A DNA stretch of 64,000 nucleotides from the NCBI GenBank assembly GCA_008933995.1, contig WARS01000046.1, positions 6,000,026 to 6,064,025 on the forward strand. Direction: 5' to 3'. Numbering within the stretch: the stretch's first letter is position 1; each line of letters begins with the position of its first letter. Under the pieces are notes generated by a model. It ran no database searches, had not been told where the DNA came from, and saw only the letters and a program-made list of their open reading frames with translations. The stretch is from Datnioides undecimradiatus. Taxonomy: Eukaryota > Chordata > Actinopteri > Lobotiformes > Datnioididae. Both the position numbers and the translations under genes were made by a program. Positions 33,483-44,599 of this stretch are shown one piece after another.

Positions 33483-34600
33483 GTAAGGCGGAGTTCCTGC
33501 ACACTTTCAGATACAGTTGTATAAATCAGCCTTGTGTCGCAGCTGGTATGGAAGCTCCTGTTTTCCTCCCTCCCTGCTTTCTCGTTCGCCTTTTCCGGGT
33601 CACTATTTTTTGTAACGTGCAAAGGTGAGAGACGCTTGAGCAGAGCAACAGAGGTAATTACACCTGCTGCTGCAAGAGCAGCCCTCTCCATGTAGCCTTC
33701 ACCTTCCTCAGCCCTCCACATTTGGTGGCCTGTGAGAAAGAGACGGCTAATGGATGTCTGGGGAGTCCCATTAGCGGCTCATCTCACTCCCCCAGTATGA
33801 GGCCAAGGTGCATTTAGGGACAGAGGTGACGTGAAAGCTGTTGCCACTGACCTCTTCACGCTGTAATTTTTTACCTCAGTCTGGTGCCCTTCTTGCTGTC
33901 TTCATAAACTTCTCGGCTTGTCTCTTCAGTCACAGCTAGTACCTTTACACACCCATTGAACAGCCTGTTTATTTTGAATCCATTTGCAGTGGCTGCTTTC
34001 CCTTTGATTCCTAGCTTCCTCTTTGATGACCGTTTCATTTTCTCTCACAGATGTTTTCTTACATTTAAGTTAAATCAAGCTGATCATGATTTTCTATAAT
34101 ATGCTAGTAATACACACTCTTCTCACGTCTCCGCTATCTGGTATTGATTTGAGACATGCTCTCATTTTTTCCCCTATTGTCCTTGGCAAACGCCATTCCG
34201 TCCATTTTCTGCTGGGTGAATAGGCTTGAGTGCCTAATTCCATTTCGAAGAAGACAGCTATGTTTTGTAAAATCTTTCCTGCATCATTGACGCCCACCTC
34301 CTCTCTTTTCCTCCACACCAAGCTCCTAATGGACTGTAACTGGCTTGAGGGACTGCAGTCCATTTGCCAGCTTTCAAACCCAATTACTTTGTTCGAACCT
34401 CAGATATTTCCACACGTTGATGTCTTGATGAAGAGAAATGAGGCGGGGTTACCTGCTGCACTTGGACTAAAGAAAAAGACAAGCGCGCTGACTTCTCAGT
34501 TAAATCTTGCACCCAGACACACACTGCTGGGTTTTAAAGCTGTAATTTTTGTTGTCTGAACCAATGTGATAATTCCATGTTCGTGCTCTCTGTTTCGCAG
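33483..34600 (+). other. utrn: utrn intron 78
   Basis: The last intron, 1.1 kb. No other coding exon or repeat is recognised. The 33,570 to 33,900 stretch is complex and moderately CpG-bearing. It ends in TTCGCAG at 34,600. Confidence 0.85.
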
Positions 34601-34609
34601 GTGATGTGA
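34601..34609 (+). CDS. utrn: utrn exon 79, coding part (Val-Met-stop)
   Basis: The acceptor TTTCGCAG is followed by GTG ATG TGA, giving the terminus SRPQ-V-M and stop. Human utrophin ends SRPQAM with the last two codons also in a separate terminal exon, so the match is in both sequence and gene structure. The stop lies at 34,607 to 34,609. Confidence 0.92.
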   Translation: MM

Positions 34610-35359
34610 GGACGGCAGTCACCACAGAGGAAGGTGTATTTTTCTGTGTGTGCACTGTAAGCATCAAAGAGACAGGACCATTCCCAAACAAACAATCTCC
34701 CCGACCCAAAATCCCAAAGACGCACAGGACCAGACAACTTAACTACTTTTACCACCTTGTCTTGTACTATGCAAACTGTACATTTTATGAACTGTAGATT
34801 GTACCTGAACTTGGTTTGACATTTGTCTGTGGTTTGTTTAGATGCAGACGAGTATATTGACATGGGGCTTTGTATAAAGTAAAGTATGCTTTTCTGTTTT
34901 TCAGAGGGAGGGGTCTAAGATTTGTGTTTTTGTTCTTGTTAAGTTCTGCCTTCACTGGGAATCAAACTGTTACATTATTTTGTCATTCCACTGCTTTGTA
35001 CCCTCCAGCCCCTGGTTTCAATTATTAGTCAGTGGAGGTAGCCACAGGTTGTGTCCCATGTTCGGTGGCACACAGTTTCTGAGTAATAACACCCAGTGGC
35101 TAAAAAGGATCCTTTTGAAGATGCAGACTGTCACTTCCCAAAGTGTCTGTTTTGTTTTGGAGATCTATCTTGTAGCATGCTTGATGTCAAGTTCCCCTTT
35201 AAAGCGTTGGTATACGGGCAGGCTTTGTGTCGACTGCGATTTGTTAATGTAAACTTTACCCCTTCTGTGCCTATACAGTTTGTCATTCCATGCGTGGAAG
35301 ACAGAGAGATGAGTGGATGAGATAAACTGGGATTGTGTATAAAGAGAGATGTTCTGGAA

Positions 35360-35365
35360 AATAAA
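35360..35365 (+). terminator. utrn: proximal poly(A) signal AATAAA
   Basis: AATAAA, 751 bp after the stop, preceded by TGTATAAAG and followed within 20 to 45 bp by GU-rich sequence (ttgttctg, gggtttgt), the usual layout of a cleavage site. Confidence 0.6.
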
Positions 35366-35489
35366 GATTTAAATCTAAAGTTGTTCTGAAATTGGGTTTG
35401 TCAAAGGCCCGCCGTCATTCTGTAGAATAGGGTGGGTTATTTTTCAAAGATATCGGTTCAGAAATCAGAGGAAAGCCATGATTGCCTTG

Positions 35490-35497
35490 CTACCTCA
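35490..35497 (+). promoter_or_regulatory. utrn: let-7 8-mer seed match in 3' UTR
   Basis: CTACCTCA is the perfect 8-mer target for the let-7 family. It lies between the two poly(A) signals. About 0.02 such matches are expected by chance in this UTR. let-7c is reported to repress mammalian utrophin through its 3' UTR, which makes the site plausible. Confidence 0.5.
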
Positions 35498-35972
35498 GAC
35501 TCATAGACACAGTTTTGTTTTCGTGGTTTGTAAACTTGTTGTGATCATTTACAGAACAAGAACAGCCTGGTTTAGCATTCTAAGCTTTAGCTCACTGTAT
35601 CGGTGTACACTGCAACGAGGAGATACCAAGTAAAAGTTCTATTACTGTACCACAATGGGTCTGTGGCCTGCTGAAGCTAGCCGCCCGGTATGACGAGTAT
35701 TACTTTATCTGTTGTTGGTTTTTCCACTGGCCTTCTAGCACTGGTCCCTCACTGCGTTGTGTTGTTGTGCTATATGCTATCCTGTAAAACTTGTGAAACT
35801 GAACAACACTACTATAACCTCCTCTGACTGTAGACTAATGATGATGTTGGTGATGATTTTAATGATTCCAATCATGATGAACCGTACCATGGCAGAACTG
35901 TGTCGCTTCTCCTGAGGTATGTAAAATAGATTGACCACACTACGTGTAATATGGCTACGATGTTTTATTCTA

Positions 35973-35978
35973 AATAAA
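35973..35978 (+). terminator. utrn: distal poly(A) signal AATAAA
   Basis: AATAAA, 1.36 kb after the stop, followed by U-rich sequence and then a (TTTA)n tract. It is a likely main 3' end of the transcript. Confidence 0.65.
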
Positions 35979-35995
35979 ATTTTTATAACAAGCAT

Positions 35996-38100
35996 GCAGC
36001 CGTTTGCTGTTATTTATTTATTTATTTTTATTTACCGTCTGCTCTTCAGGGCTGTACAGTAATGGCTGTTTGAGGCTGTAAATATTTAAAGGTGATATAG
36101 ATGAACCACTTCACAGGATTTTCATAAACACTCATCAAAAATTCATTTCACTGCTTGAAGAGTTTTCATATGCAGAACTTGACCTGCATTTAAAGCATCT
36201 TATACACCCACACCTGGTTTGAGAAAGTAGTCAGTGTCATCCGGCTGGCACTGTAGCATCGTTATTATTTATCAAAGGAATTGATCAGGCAGTGAGAGGC
36301 TGTATCATTATTACGTGTTTGTAGTGAGCATGCTGAGCTGTAACTGAGGACTCCAGATGAAGGATGGAAGGTAATCAGCCTCTTAGCCTTTTACTCCAGC
36401 CCTTCAAACCCATTTTTTTTTCTCTTTGGAGCAGCATTACTCACCTGTGGCTGTTGCGCACCGATCATTCTTCAACCTAATGTGATGTGCTTTTAAAGAT
36501 ATTTACTTGATCTTGCTTGGCCCTGCTGTCACCTCTCACTGAAAATAAATAAAAACTGACCCCACAAATCAGTTCATGTTGTAAAATCAGCTCATATCAG
36601 CAGCCTGTCAGATATAATGATGTCCCAGCAGGAAATCTGTAATCTTAATGCTGCATTTATTTGCTTGTTTCCTTCCTTTCACAGCTCCTTCCTGTCCTTA
36701 CACTACTTCATCACAAATGTTCAGAGGAAAGTTGTATAACTGTGTTCTCTCCGCTACAGTTTGGTAGAAAAAGTAATCCTGGCACATCAGCGTCTGAATC
36801 TGCCATCACTAATTTCATGTTGTATCACCTGTGAAAACTGGACACAAATGAAAGTAGTAACTTTCCATGCTGGACATGTTTTTGTCTTAATAGCACTCCC
36901 CATCATCTATGATCCAGACGTTCCATAAAACGCTTCAAATAATGCAACAGTAGCCAAGTGGTAGTGCACCCTAATTGGATCTGGGGCTACTGTACTTCTT
37001 CTGACTCCTTATAGACAGCATGCTTACATCCTCTGGGCTCCCCGAGGTGCCTTAATTAGACTACTACTCCCGTTTCTCTAATGCACTGCAGGAATCAGCT
37101 TGTTTGTAAGGGAAAAGAAGTTTGTAAGTAACAAACCAGTATACACAAGGGAGAGATGGTACTTAATCCTTTACTGGATCCCATTACAAAGAAATGCACC
37201 AGTATTGTTATTAATATTAATGTGACAATTATGCTGAATGTGAAGGCGGATTTAGTTTAATTACTGTAACAATCAAATGTGCTCATATGGAACAAGATCA
37301 CACGAGTTATCAGCAATCTTTCCAAAGTATTTTAATCCTGCTCAGACGCAGCTCTCTGTGACTTAGCGCCTTAGACTGTCAAGCTCTGGTGAGATGGAGT
37401 CTGCTAGCCAGGCTGATCAAAGATTAGCATTCTTCAGTTCAACAAAAACACAACGTATTTTATGAATGTTTTGACAATTATATGATGACAATCTAAGTGA
37501 AACTCTGGTTCTTCAAACTGAGGTCAAAGGTCAGGCTCAGCCACAGAACAGTGCAGCCCCAGAGCTGGTAGGCACTGACAGATGCTTGATGACATTCGAA
37601 GATTCAACCTTGGGGAGCTCTAATCAACAGCATCCTGCAAGCCATGTCCTCAATCTTAATCAGACAGCAAGACTGAAGGCCCACTGCCATGGCAGCCTCC
37701 TGTGGCTGTAATGCTCATTACACACCAACAAACAAAATTGTTGAATAGATTATGAGACAACTTTACTGAGGCAAAAAACTGTGACGTTTGGCTTGAGGGC
37801 GCTGCATGCTGTAACCTAAATCAAAAAGTTGACAAAATAATCTAAACTCCAGCTCCACTTAGATCTGGAGCTTAATTGTATCTCATGATCCTCTGCCAGC
37901 TGGAGCAGCAGATGGAGCTGTAGCCATCTGACTTCTTGTCTTCCATGTTGGCTCAGAATATGAGACTTAAACTTCATTCCTGAACTTGGAATTGGCAGTT
38001 GACAAAATGGTCCTCGCTACAAGGTTCACTCGGTAATGTGGAGCTTCGAATGGTGTCTTCCGTAGACAATGGAGTCAACTAATTAATGTTGAAAAATGTG
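35996..38100. other. downstream intergenic segment A
   Basis: No gene seen. It starts with a (TTTA)n tract (36,011 to 36,034), has an AATAAA near 36,543, and contains complex sequence around 36,950 to 37,130 and 37,480 to 37,740. The latter includes a perfect DR1 nuclear-receptor motif, listed separately. Confidence 0.8.
37521..37533 (+). promoter_or_regulatory. perfect DR1 nuclear-receptor site
   Basis: AGGTCAAAGGTCA is two consensus half-sites spaced by one base, the site type bound by RXR heterodimers (PPAR), HNF4 and COUP-TF. About 0.002 exact copies are expected by chance in 64 kb on both strands. It sits in a repeat-free block 1.5 kb past the distal poly(A) signal. Confidence 0.4.
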
Positions 38101-40500
38101 TTTTTTTCTAAAGGTTTATGTAAGTGGTTGTAAGTGGTTCAACTGGGGTTATCAATATGTCCAATTTCGGCCTAATTAATGAGCTATGTAAGACAATTAA
38201 CTGGTACACGCGTAAGATGAAGCCTCATTTAATGTTGTTGCAATGCAGCTTCCGGCCACTAAGAGGACCAGTGAGCGTGTTGTTGCTTAGCCACCAGCAT
38301 GTCGGTGAGTGTAGATCCTCCGCCATCTTGGATTTGATAGTTATATGGAAGTACACCCCCGAAGTTGGACTGAATATGAATTTTGTAAATGTTTGTACAT
38401 TTTTACATACCAGTAACTTAAACAAACTGATTTTCTTTCACTCAGAGTAACTTGTGTTTTTGTCGTTTTTACCACAAGTTAAGCTCTGGAGCCAAGGACT
38501 AGCCGTGAAGACACTGTTATTTTGCGCTTCTGTCCTCGGTTCCAAGTTTTTCACAAGGAAGAAGGTAAAAGCCTTGTTAGAGGTGTTTTTCATGGCGAAG
38601 CACGTTGTTGTTCTGTCGTTTTGTTTAAAACTGTGTTCGTTTAGAATAAAACTTTGTTATAACATGCTTATGTTTAGAGATGAACCAGCAGCTAGCTAGC
38701 TAACAGCATCAGCGCGTCCTCTTTTACTGTCTGTTCTTTAAAGGTGTGCAGCACAGAAGCCCATATCATTTTTCAGTGCTGTCTTTTTAGCTTTGCTTAC
38801 TCTTAGTACAGCATATCAAAAACAGAATCCTTCTGCAGATGTTAGTAGTCAAAAATGCAAAAATGCAAAAATTTAGATTGGTCAGCGTGGTAAATATTTA
38901 CCTCTAAGTATCAGTATGTTTTCTATTGTCACTGTAAATGTTAGCATGCTGACACACTGTCACTGTTGTGTAAGTACATCCTCAAAGCCTGGTGTGACTA
39001 TTTACATACACTGCATTGTTGTAGACACGATGGTACTTTCTTTGTTGAAATTCAATGTTACAGTATTACAAAACGAAAAATGTGACCCAGGTATATTACA
39101 TTTTTGTTTTCTGTATCTGTAGTAGTATCATGAAAACTCATTTCATAGATCAGTATGAATATTTTAGCTTGCTACGCTGCTTGCTCAGTTATCTAGAGGT
39201 AAGGAGAGGCTTATGTGTAGAACCCCACTGTCTGAAACTACTTTGATTTTTTCATTTTATTTAGATTAAACCCAAAATGTTGGCAAGAAAGCAGTGGCCT
39301 TGTTTCTTTGGCTTCCAAAGTTCAAACAACTCAGATTTTGCTTCAAATTGATAATGACCAGGTCAACTGCACAGACATACACAGGTAAGAAACTGAGCTG
39401 GTGAACACATAGGGATGGGGCATAGACAGAAATTGTGGGACCCACGTGAAGAACTTAACAAAACATCTGAAATAATTGATATGTTAAATCACTATATTCT
39501 TCATCTCTTTTAATTCCCTGAACTATCTGCAGCTTCATCTATACCACAGTTTCCTCTGGTGCTTCCTTTTATTGTATAAGTGATCTCATGAGCAATCAAA
39601 CCTATACCCTGGCCTTGGGAGTGATTTGCTCTACATGCAGAGTAATTTGCACAACAGTTTCTTTCTAGTCCTGTGTATATGAGCCTCTCAGAGGATGACA
39701 GACAATATCTAATCTGTTTCATTTCCTTGTCCTCTTGTCCTCATACTCCTCTGAGCATCACCATCTGTGATCTGCTAATTCTCTTTGCTGTGGGTAAAAA
39801 CAGACTACGACGATTCCTCCAGGCTTTGGCCATATGGGTTCAGCTGTCCACCAACCAACCAGCTCATTTTTCCTTGATTGGACGGTGGTGCTGATGGTGC
39901 TGGATGTTTATTTTTTCCCTTTCTCAGCCCATTTCTCATTCATGCAGCAGCACTGGCTGGCATGCAGATCCGTTCAACAGCTATCCCCTTTGATCAGATA
40001 CTTGGCAGGCAACGGTGGAGCTGGTGGTATGGGTGTCTTGGCGGGTAGCTGCCCCTGGCACTAAGCAAGGACAGGAAGCAGATGTTTAGGAGGTGGGGAG
40101 GCAGGACACTGCCGGACCTGTGTGGGATGTAGACACAGTCTGGACCCCAGAGAGGTGGAGTTAGGGAGAGACAGGAAGGGATGAGTACAAGGCAAGCAAC
40201 CTAGAGGGGAGAAACAAAAACAGATCAGGACAAAAGCCAGTTTCTGTTTTCATTATTGCCATTTTGTCAGCAGTTGAATCACTGTTGTGCTTACACAGTG
40301 CTTCTCTATGTAAATATTCCAGAGAACACAAAGTTGAATTTAACTTGTATCCTAATGAACCTCACAGCCTTAACAGTTCCCTTGCAGTACTTATCTGCTA
40401 AAGTTTATTGTCCTCAGTGCACTTCAAATCTCCAGAATATGCTGAGTGCACATGGTGAGTTAGCATTAGCACCATATTAGCTCTCTCTTTGACAATTAAT
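38100..40500. other. downstream intergenic segment B
   Basis: No gene with recognisable product. It contains the YY1 plus ETS cluster (38,249 to 38,331), CpG-bearing sequence to about 38,730 with a 12-bp AGCTAGCTAGCT palindrome (38,691), complex blocks near 39,500 to 39,680, and a G-rich patch at about 40,010 to 40,210. Confidence 0.75.
38249..38331. promoter_or_regulatory. YY1 and ETS motif cluster, possible promoter or repeat
   Basis: CTTCCGG (38,249 to 38,255) is a consensus ETS/GABP site and CCGCCATCTTGG (38,320 to 38,331) a full YY1 site. On the minus strand the YY1 site contains an ATG (complement of 38,324 to 38,326) opening a 33-residue frame, MAEDLHSPTCWW..., ending at 38,225. YY1 at an initiation codon with an upstream or downstream ETS site is typical of CpG-type vertebrate promoters. 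The block could instead be part of a dispersed repeat. Confidence 0.3.
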
Positions 40501-43500
40501 TTTAAGTAGCTAACTGCACTGGACCTTCTTAAGGCAGGGTGCCGACCTAAGGTTTTCATTTTGGATGCTGTAGGGAATATTCTGGGCATCTGTCCCATAT
40601 CAGCATTTTCTTCTGCGGACCTTTAAAAAAAGAAATACTGAGTGTAACCTGATATATCAAGTACACTTTCTTATATCAATTTTATGTACTTCATTAAGAG
40701 CCAGCCTTAGCATGGAACAGTACGTTCAGAACTTTTCAAGTTGTGACCTTGTACCGTAACTTATCACTACTTAAAGTTTGTATCCTTCTTTCAAACCATT
40801 TATCATTTCTCTTTACACTTACATGACTGTAACAGATGCACAAACATAGGTACTGTCAGCTGAACATGTAATGTTGCAGTACACCCATTTCAATTGCCTG
40901 TGAAGCCCAAAACAAGATTACTGTAACAAGCTTCCTGAGACTGTATGCCTCACACCTCTAACAGGCTCATTTATGATGCCTGGTCAGGGCCAAGGGCTAA
41001 TGAAGGGAGACAAACTAAAATCGGTGTGTCTGAAATTAGAGCAGTGGGAGTAGTGCAGGGAATCAGTCAGTATCTTCCCAGTTTCATTACAGCATGGGCC
41101 ATTAGTTGCAAGCAGATCATTGACATTCCCCGCTCACGATGTTTAGAGTCTTGCTGCCACGACGCCAGTGTGAACCAATCAGGCGTCTTGTAAACACAGG
41201 CTCTAATGAAATTTGATGGGCATTTTGTAATGGGTTGAGAGCAGTTGCTTAAAAATCTCTGAAAAATGTGAACTGGACCTTTGGTGTGTTGTTTAGATGT
41301 AATAGAAATAATTACAGTATCCATCTCCATTTTGTGCTGAATAATTACAGTCTGATTTGCATATTTTCGAGTATATATGTGTTGGAAAGTTGTGTCATCT
41401 TTACTTTCATAACAAACCACCTTCCGAATCTACTGGCAGATCTAACGCTCATTACCTCTCTGGTTAACAGGTGTTGGTTGATGCACCACAACACTTTGCC
41501 ACAAACCTGCAGATTGTGAGTCAGAACTACTCTGAATTATTAAAAGATTGCTCTTGGCTATGGTGCTCAGAGCCCACTTGCCACAACATCTGCATGGTAA
41601 TGAGAGTAATATACTGAATGAAGCATCCACCAAGTTATACTAATATTGGTTGACTTTGAGATTAGCTGGTAAAAGAAGAAGTGTGCGACTCAGACACATA
41701 TGGTCCATATTTTGACGTTGGAGAAAAAGGTTTCTCTGAAAATAACAAAAAAGTTTCTGGCACTGCAGGTGTTATGATTTTTAATCACTTTTGCATAATG
41801 GGAGTTGTTTGGTATGCAGATAATGTTCTGATGTTGAAATGAGGCTGAACTTTTGGCATGCTAAATGTGCTTGCAGGTGTTTTGCTCATTGTCACTTTTA
41901 TAGAGTGCCCCAAACAAGAATGACTGAAACCCTGGCTATACACAATGTTTTTCATGTTTCTAAAATGAAATGCACCCGCTGGTAGCAAATCCGATGATGA
42001 TTACATCTATATGCTAGACAGGTTCGGTTTACATGCCCCAAATTAGCCTGGGGATGTGTATATGAATTGACATCTCATTTGTCTTTGTAATGGTTCTCTG
42101 TAATAATTCCTTGTTGTCAGGTTTATTTATGAACCGAGTATACATACTGCATACAGTACAGCTTTTTCACAAGTGCTTTACAGCAAGTGAGTGGGAAAAA
42201 TGGATTCAAAGGGCAGATAATAGCAAGGGTAATAGAGATAAAGGTTAGGCTACAGTGAACAGCTGTATTTTCCGATCATCATTATTGTGGTTGATTGCTG
42301 TTATCAGATATGATTGGGCTGAGGGGGCTCACCTCTGGTCTCAGTGCACTACCAGCTGAGCCCTTCTTACAGAACACATATTGACAAATCGTAGAAGAAT
42401 AAGCAAAGGTGTAAGTGATAAAATGAATTGTGGCTGAATTTCATGTAGACGCTTTGGTTTCAAGGTCCTGGTAATGTACGTGCTGGATCACTGTCACACT
42501 GTCATGACTTTGTGGGGCACTTATTGAAACTGATCCATTCTAAATGTTATTAGTAACACCTTTTTCTACTGTAACATGTTAAAATATCTGCTGTGACAAA
42601 GGCTTAAGGAGACTGACCACGATAGAGCACAGAGATGACAGTGTGTTCACAGTTGGATTAAATTAAGATTAAAGTTTAATTTTAAACATAATTTAAGCAT
42701 TTCCATACCATTCACTCTTCTCACAGCACACACTGTGAAGCCTTGTCAGGTTACAGTAGTGTTTTTATATTGGATTTCATGAGTTGCCATTAATTAATGT
42801 ATATATATAATAGCACAGTTTCTCATGCTGATTGGCTTCAAGTCTATCATTTTCCTGCCCAGTTAACTGTCACATTCCCATAATGTGACTTCTCATTAGT
42901 TTGTAAGAGTAGTACAGCAGCCAACAAGCACTGGAGGAGCTCTCTGTCAAATACACTGGAGGGATGACAACTTAGCCTTTTTTACACTATTACAAATGAT
43001 TATTTCAAACTGTAGTTCCAAATGTAATACACATGATAAGGGTGAATTATTCATAAAATATTTCACCCAATAAATAAAGAAATAAAACATCATGGACATC
43101 AACAGGTGGCAATCATCTCTTCAATCCTTGACAGTCAGTGTGATCATGAATCTGCAAAAGCTTTATAGAGGTGACGAAAAGTAGATATGTGAGTTTCTGC
43201 ATACATACCAGAAGACACTGAGTATATTTGGAGTACTGTATGTGGTTCCCTATTAAGAACAAAGAAGTTGCTCCACAGAGAAGTGGCTGTATGGGATACA
43301 GCATTTCCCTGAGTTCTTTTTAGAATATGCATATTCTTTTTGACAAATTGGGTGCTAATGATCAAAACACAACTCACAGAGGCTTTTAAAGGGCCTGTCA
43401 GATTCAGCAGACAGGTTGATGGGAGGAAGGGGAGTTGTCATGTGTCAAAAGAACAGGTAACTATGCTGCCAGAAACAAGGGAGAAGATGTCAGTGAATAA

Positions 43501-44340
43501 TGTAGGTGGGAGTTTAGTATGAGAGTGGTTTGATATGCTCATTTGGCTTGTCACTTAAAGCGTGTGTAAGGCTTTGTGTGTGTGTGTGTCTGTGTGTGTG
43601 TGTGCTTTTTTAAAAACCTCAAAGCTGCAATTGTTTCATTTTTTCTTGTTTTAACGTCACTTGAAAACTTAATGCTTCCCAATGAGCTTCCCTGACTAAA
43701 CCTGCAGAGCACTGTGGTCCTTTTGAAAACAAGACTGTTGAGAAACAACTTTTTCCCTCACATCTATGGCAAAGAAGGTATAGCAGCTCATTTCTAGAAA
43801 AAACAGTGGGGAAGGATCTGGCAATCTGCAGAATAAGTAGAAATGATATAGTAGCCAAAGAGAAAGGAAAGGTAAATTGAGAATCAAGATGACAGCTGGC
43901 AGCAGCCACTTCAGATTCAGCCCATCTTAATCAGTCCTATTGTGAATAACTGAAAACTGAATCACTTCTGATTCATATTCCTTACTCATACTCTTGGCTT
44001 TGTAATACAATATGTGAGCTGAGACAGAGACAGACCTCATCTTGGGTTTTTGATGCTACCTGAAGGAGTAATGCTTTCAATTATTTGCTAGTGAGTACAG
44101 GAACTATCCATCATCAGCCCTCGATGTTTTCATTTTCTCTAATTGGCATTTTTAGTGGCTGCTGGTTAGAAGAAATCCTGTCTCCTTGTGCAACCAGAGG
44201 TGCTAAACCTCTTGTTATTCTGTCTGCTTTTTTTCCTGTTTTTGTCTTCTTCAGTCTATTTTTTGCAGATGTTTCCAAGCTTTCTGAATTGCTCATAGTT
44301 AAAATAAAGCTCCTTCTATACTCCAAGCCTACTTGCATCT
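40500..44340. other. downstream intergenic segment C
   Basis: No gene seen. A minus-strand open frame of 117 residues (41,067 to 41,420) has no recognised domain. A short (GT)n lies at 43,575 to 43,605. Around 42,160 the words cacaagtgctttacagc recall the dispersed repeat of intron 70, but the match is too short to annotate. Confidence 0.75.
43575..43605. repeat. (GT)n microsatellite, imperfect
   Basis: A GT run of about 30 bp with one CT interruption. Confidence 0.85.
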
Positions 44341-44354
44341 TCCATTTAGCATCT

Positions 44355-44590
44355 AAGTCAGGGGTCAGCAGTGTTTTCAATGATGAGTGTCAATTCTCAA
44401 AGATGAGGATGTTGTGAGGATTTTGTTCATAATAGATCAATCTGTTGATCATTTTCACGATGAATCGATTAGTTGTTTTGGTGCAGAAAATAGTAAAAAA
44501 GTTTGTTTTTGGTGTTTCCAAGTTCTCAACCTCAAATATCTTGTTTTGTCCACAACCCTGTCTATCTGTTAAATAGCAGGCCATGAAACA
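44355..44590. mobile_element. dispersed transposon relics (hAT-like end plus AATCGATTAG repeat)
   Basis: caggggtcagcagtgttttc at 44,359 looks like the common 5' end of decayed hAT elements in fish. From about 44,430, gatcaatctgttgatcattt, gatgaatcgattagttgttt and agaaaatagtaaaaaag match, from memory, a very abundant teleost interspersed repeat with self-complementary ATCGATTA words. No coding remnant is seen. Boundaries and class are uncertain. Confidence 0.5.
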
Positions 44591-44599
44591 AAACTTCAG

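Larger units (their letters stand above)
489..34609 (+). other. utrn: utrophin gene, 3' coding part (13 exons)
   Basis: Joining the 13 exons listed separately gives 1,340 coding bases, which are two bases completing a tyrosine codon plus 446 codons including the TGA stop, with no internal stop. The product is the cysteine-rich and C-terminal region of utrophin, the dystrophin paralogue that links cortical actin to the dystroglycan complex at the neuromuscular junction and in non-muscle tissues. Visible parts are the end of the EF-hand region (residues 1 to about 80), the ZZ finger (about 92 to 145), the syntrophin-binding region (about 206 to 260), coiled coils (about 280 to 320 and 345 to 382) and a short tail. 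The N-terminal actin-binding, spectrin-repeat and WW regions lie upstream of the window. All introns are GT..AG. Utrophin is preferred over dystrophin because of LISMCPEQYE, MERSNGS plus TDSSSATGS, and the SRPQ-x-M terminus. Confidence 0.97.
34610..35995 (+). other. utrn: utrn 3' untranslated region
   Basis: This is the sequence from the stop codon to just past the distal poly(A) signal, up to about 1.4 kb. It carries two AATAAA signals and one perfect let-7 seed match. An open frame to 34,797 in another frame would become coding if exon 78 were skipped. The true 3' end is inferred; a further AATAAA near 36,543 could extend it. Confidence 0.75.

Noticed and set aside
34601-34609. Dystrophin rather than utrophin as the gene
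   Set aside because: Dystrophin ends D-T-M and has LINFWPVD and MENSNGSYLNDS; this locus has the utrophin versions at each place.
36947-36993. 9-bp inverted repeat ACAGTAGCC / GGCTACTGT
   Set aside because: Stems of nine bases within 50 bp are expected several times per window by chance.
38451-38477. 9-bp stem TAACTTGTG / CACAAGTTA
   Set aside because: Same statistical reason; no sign of a structured RNA gene.
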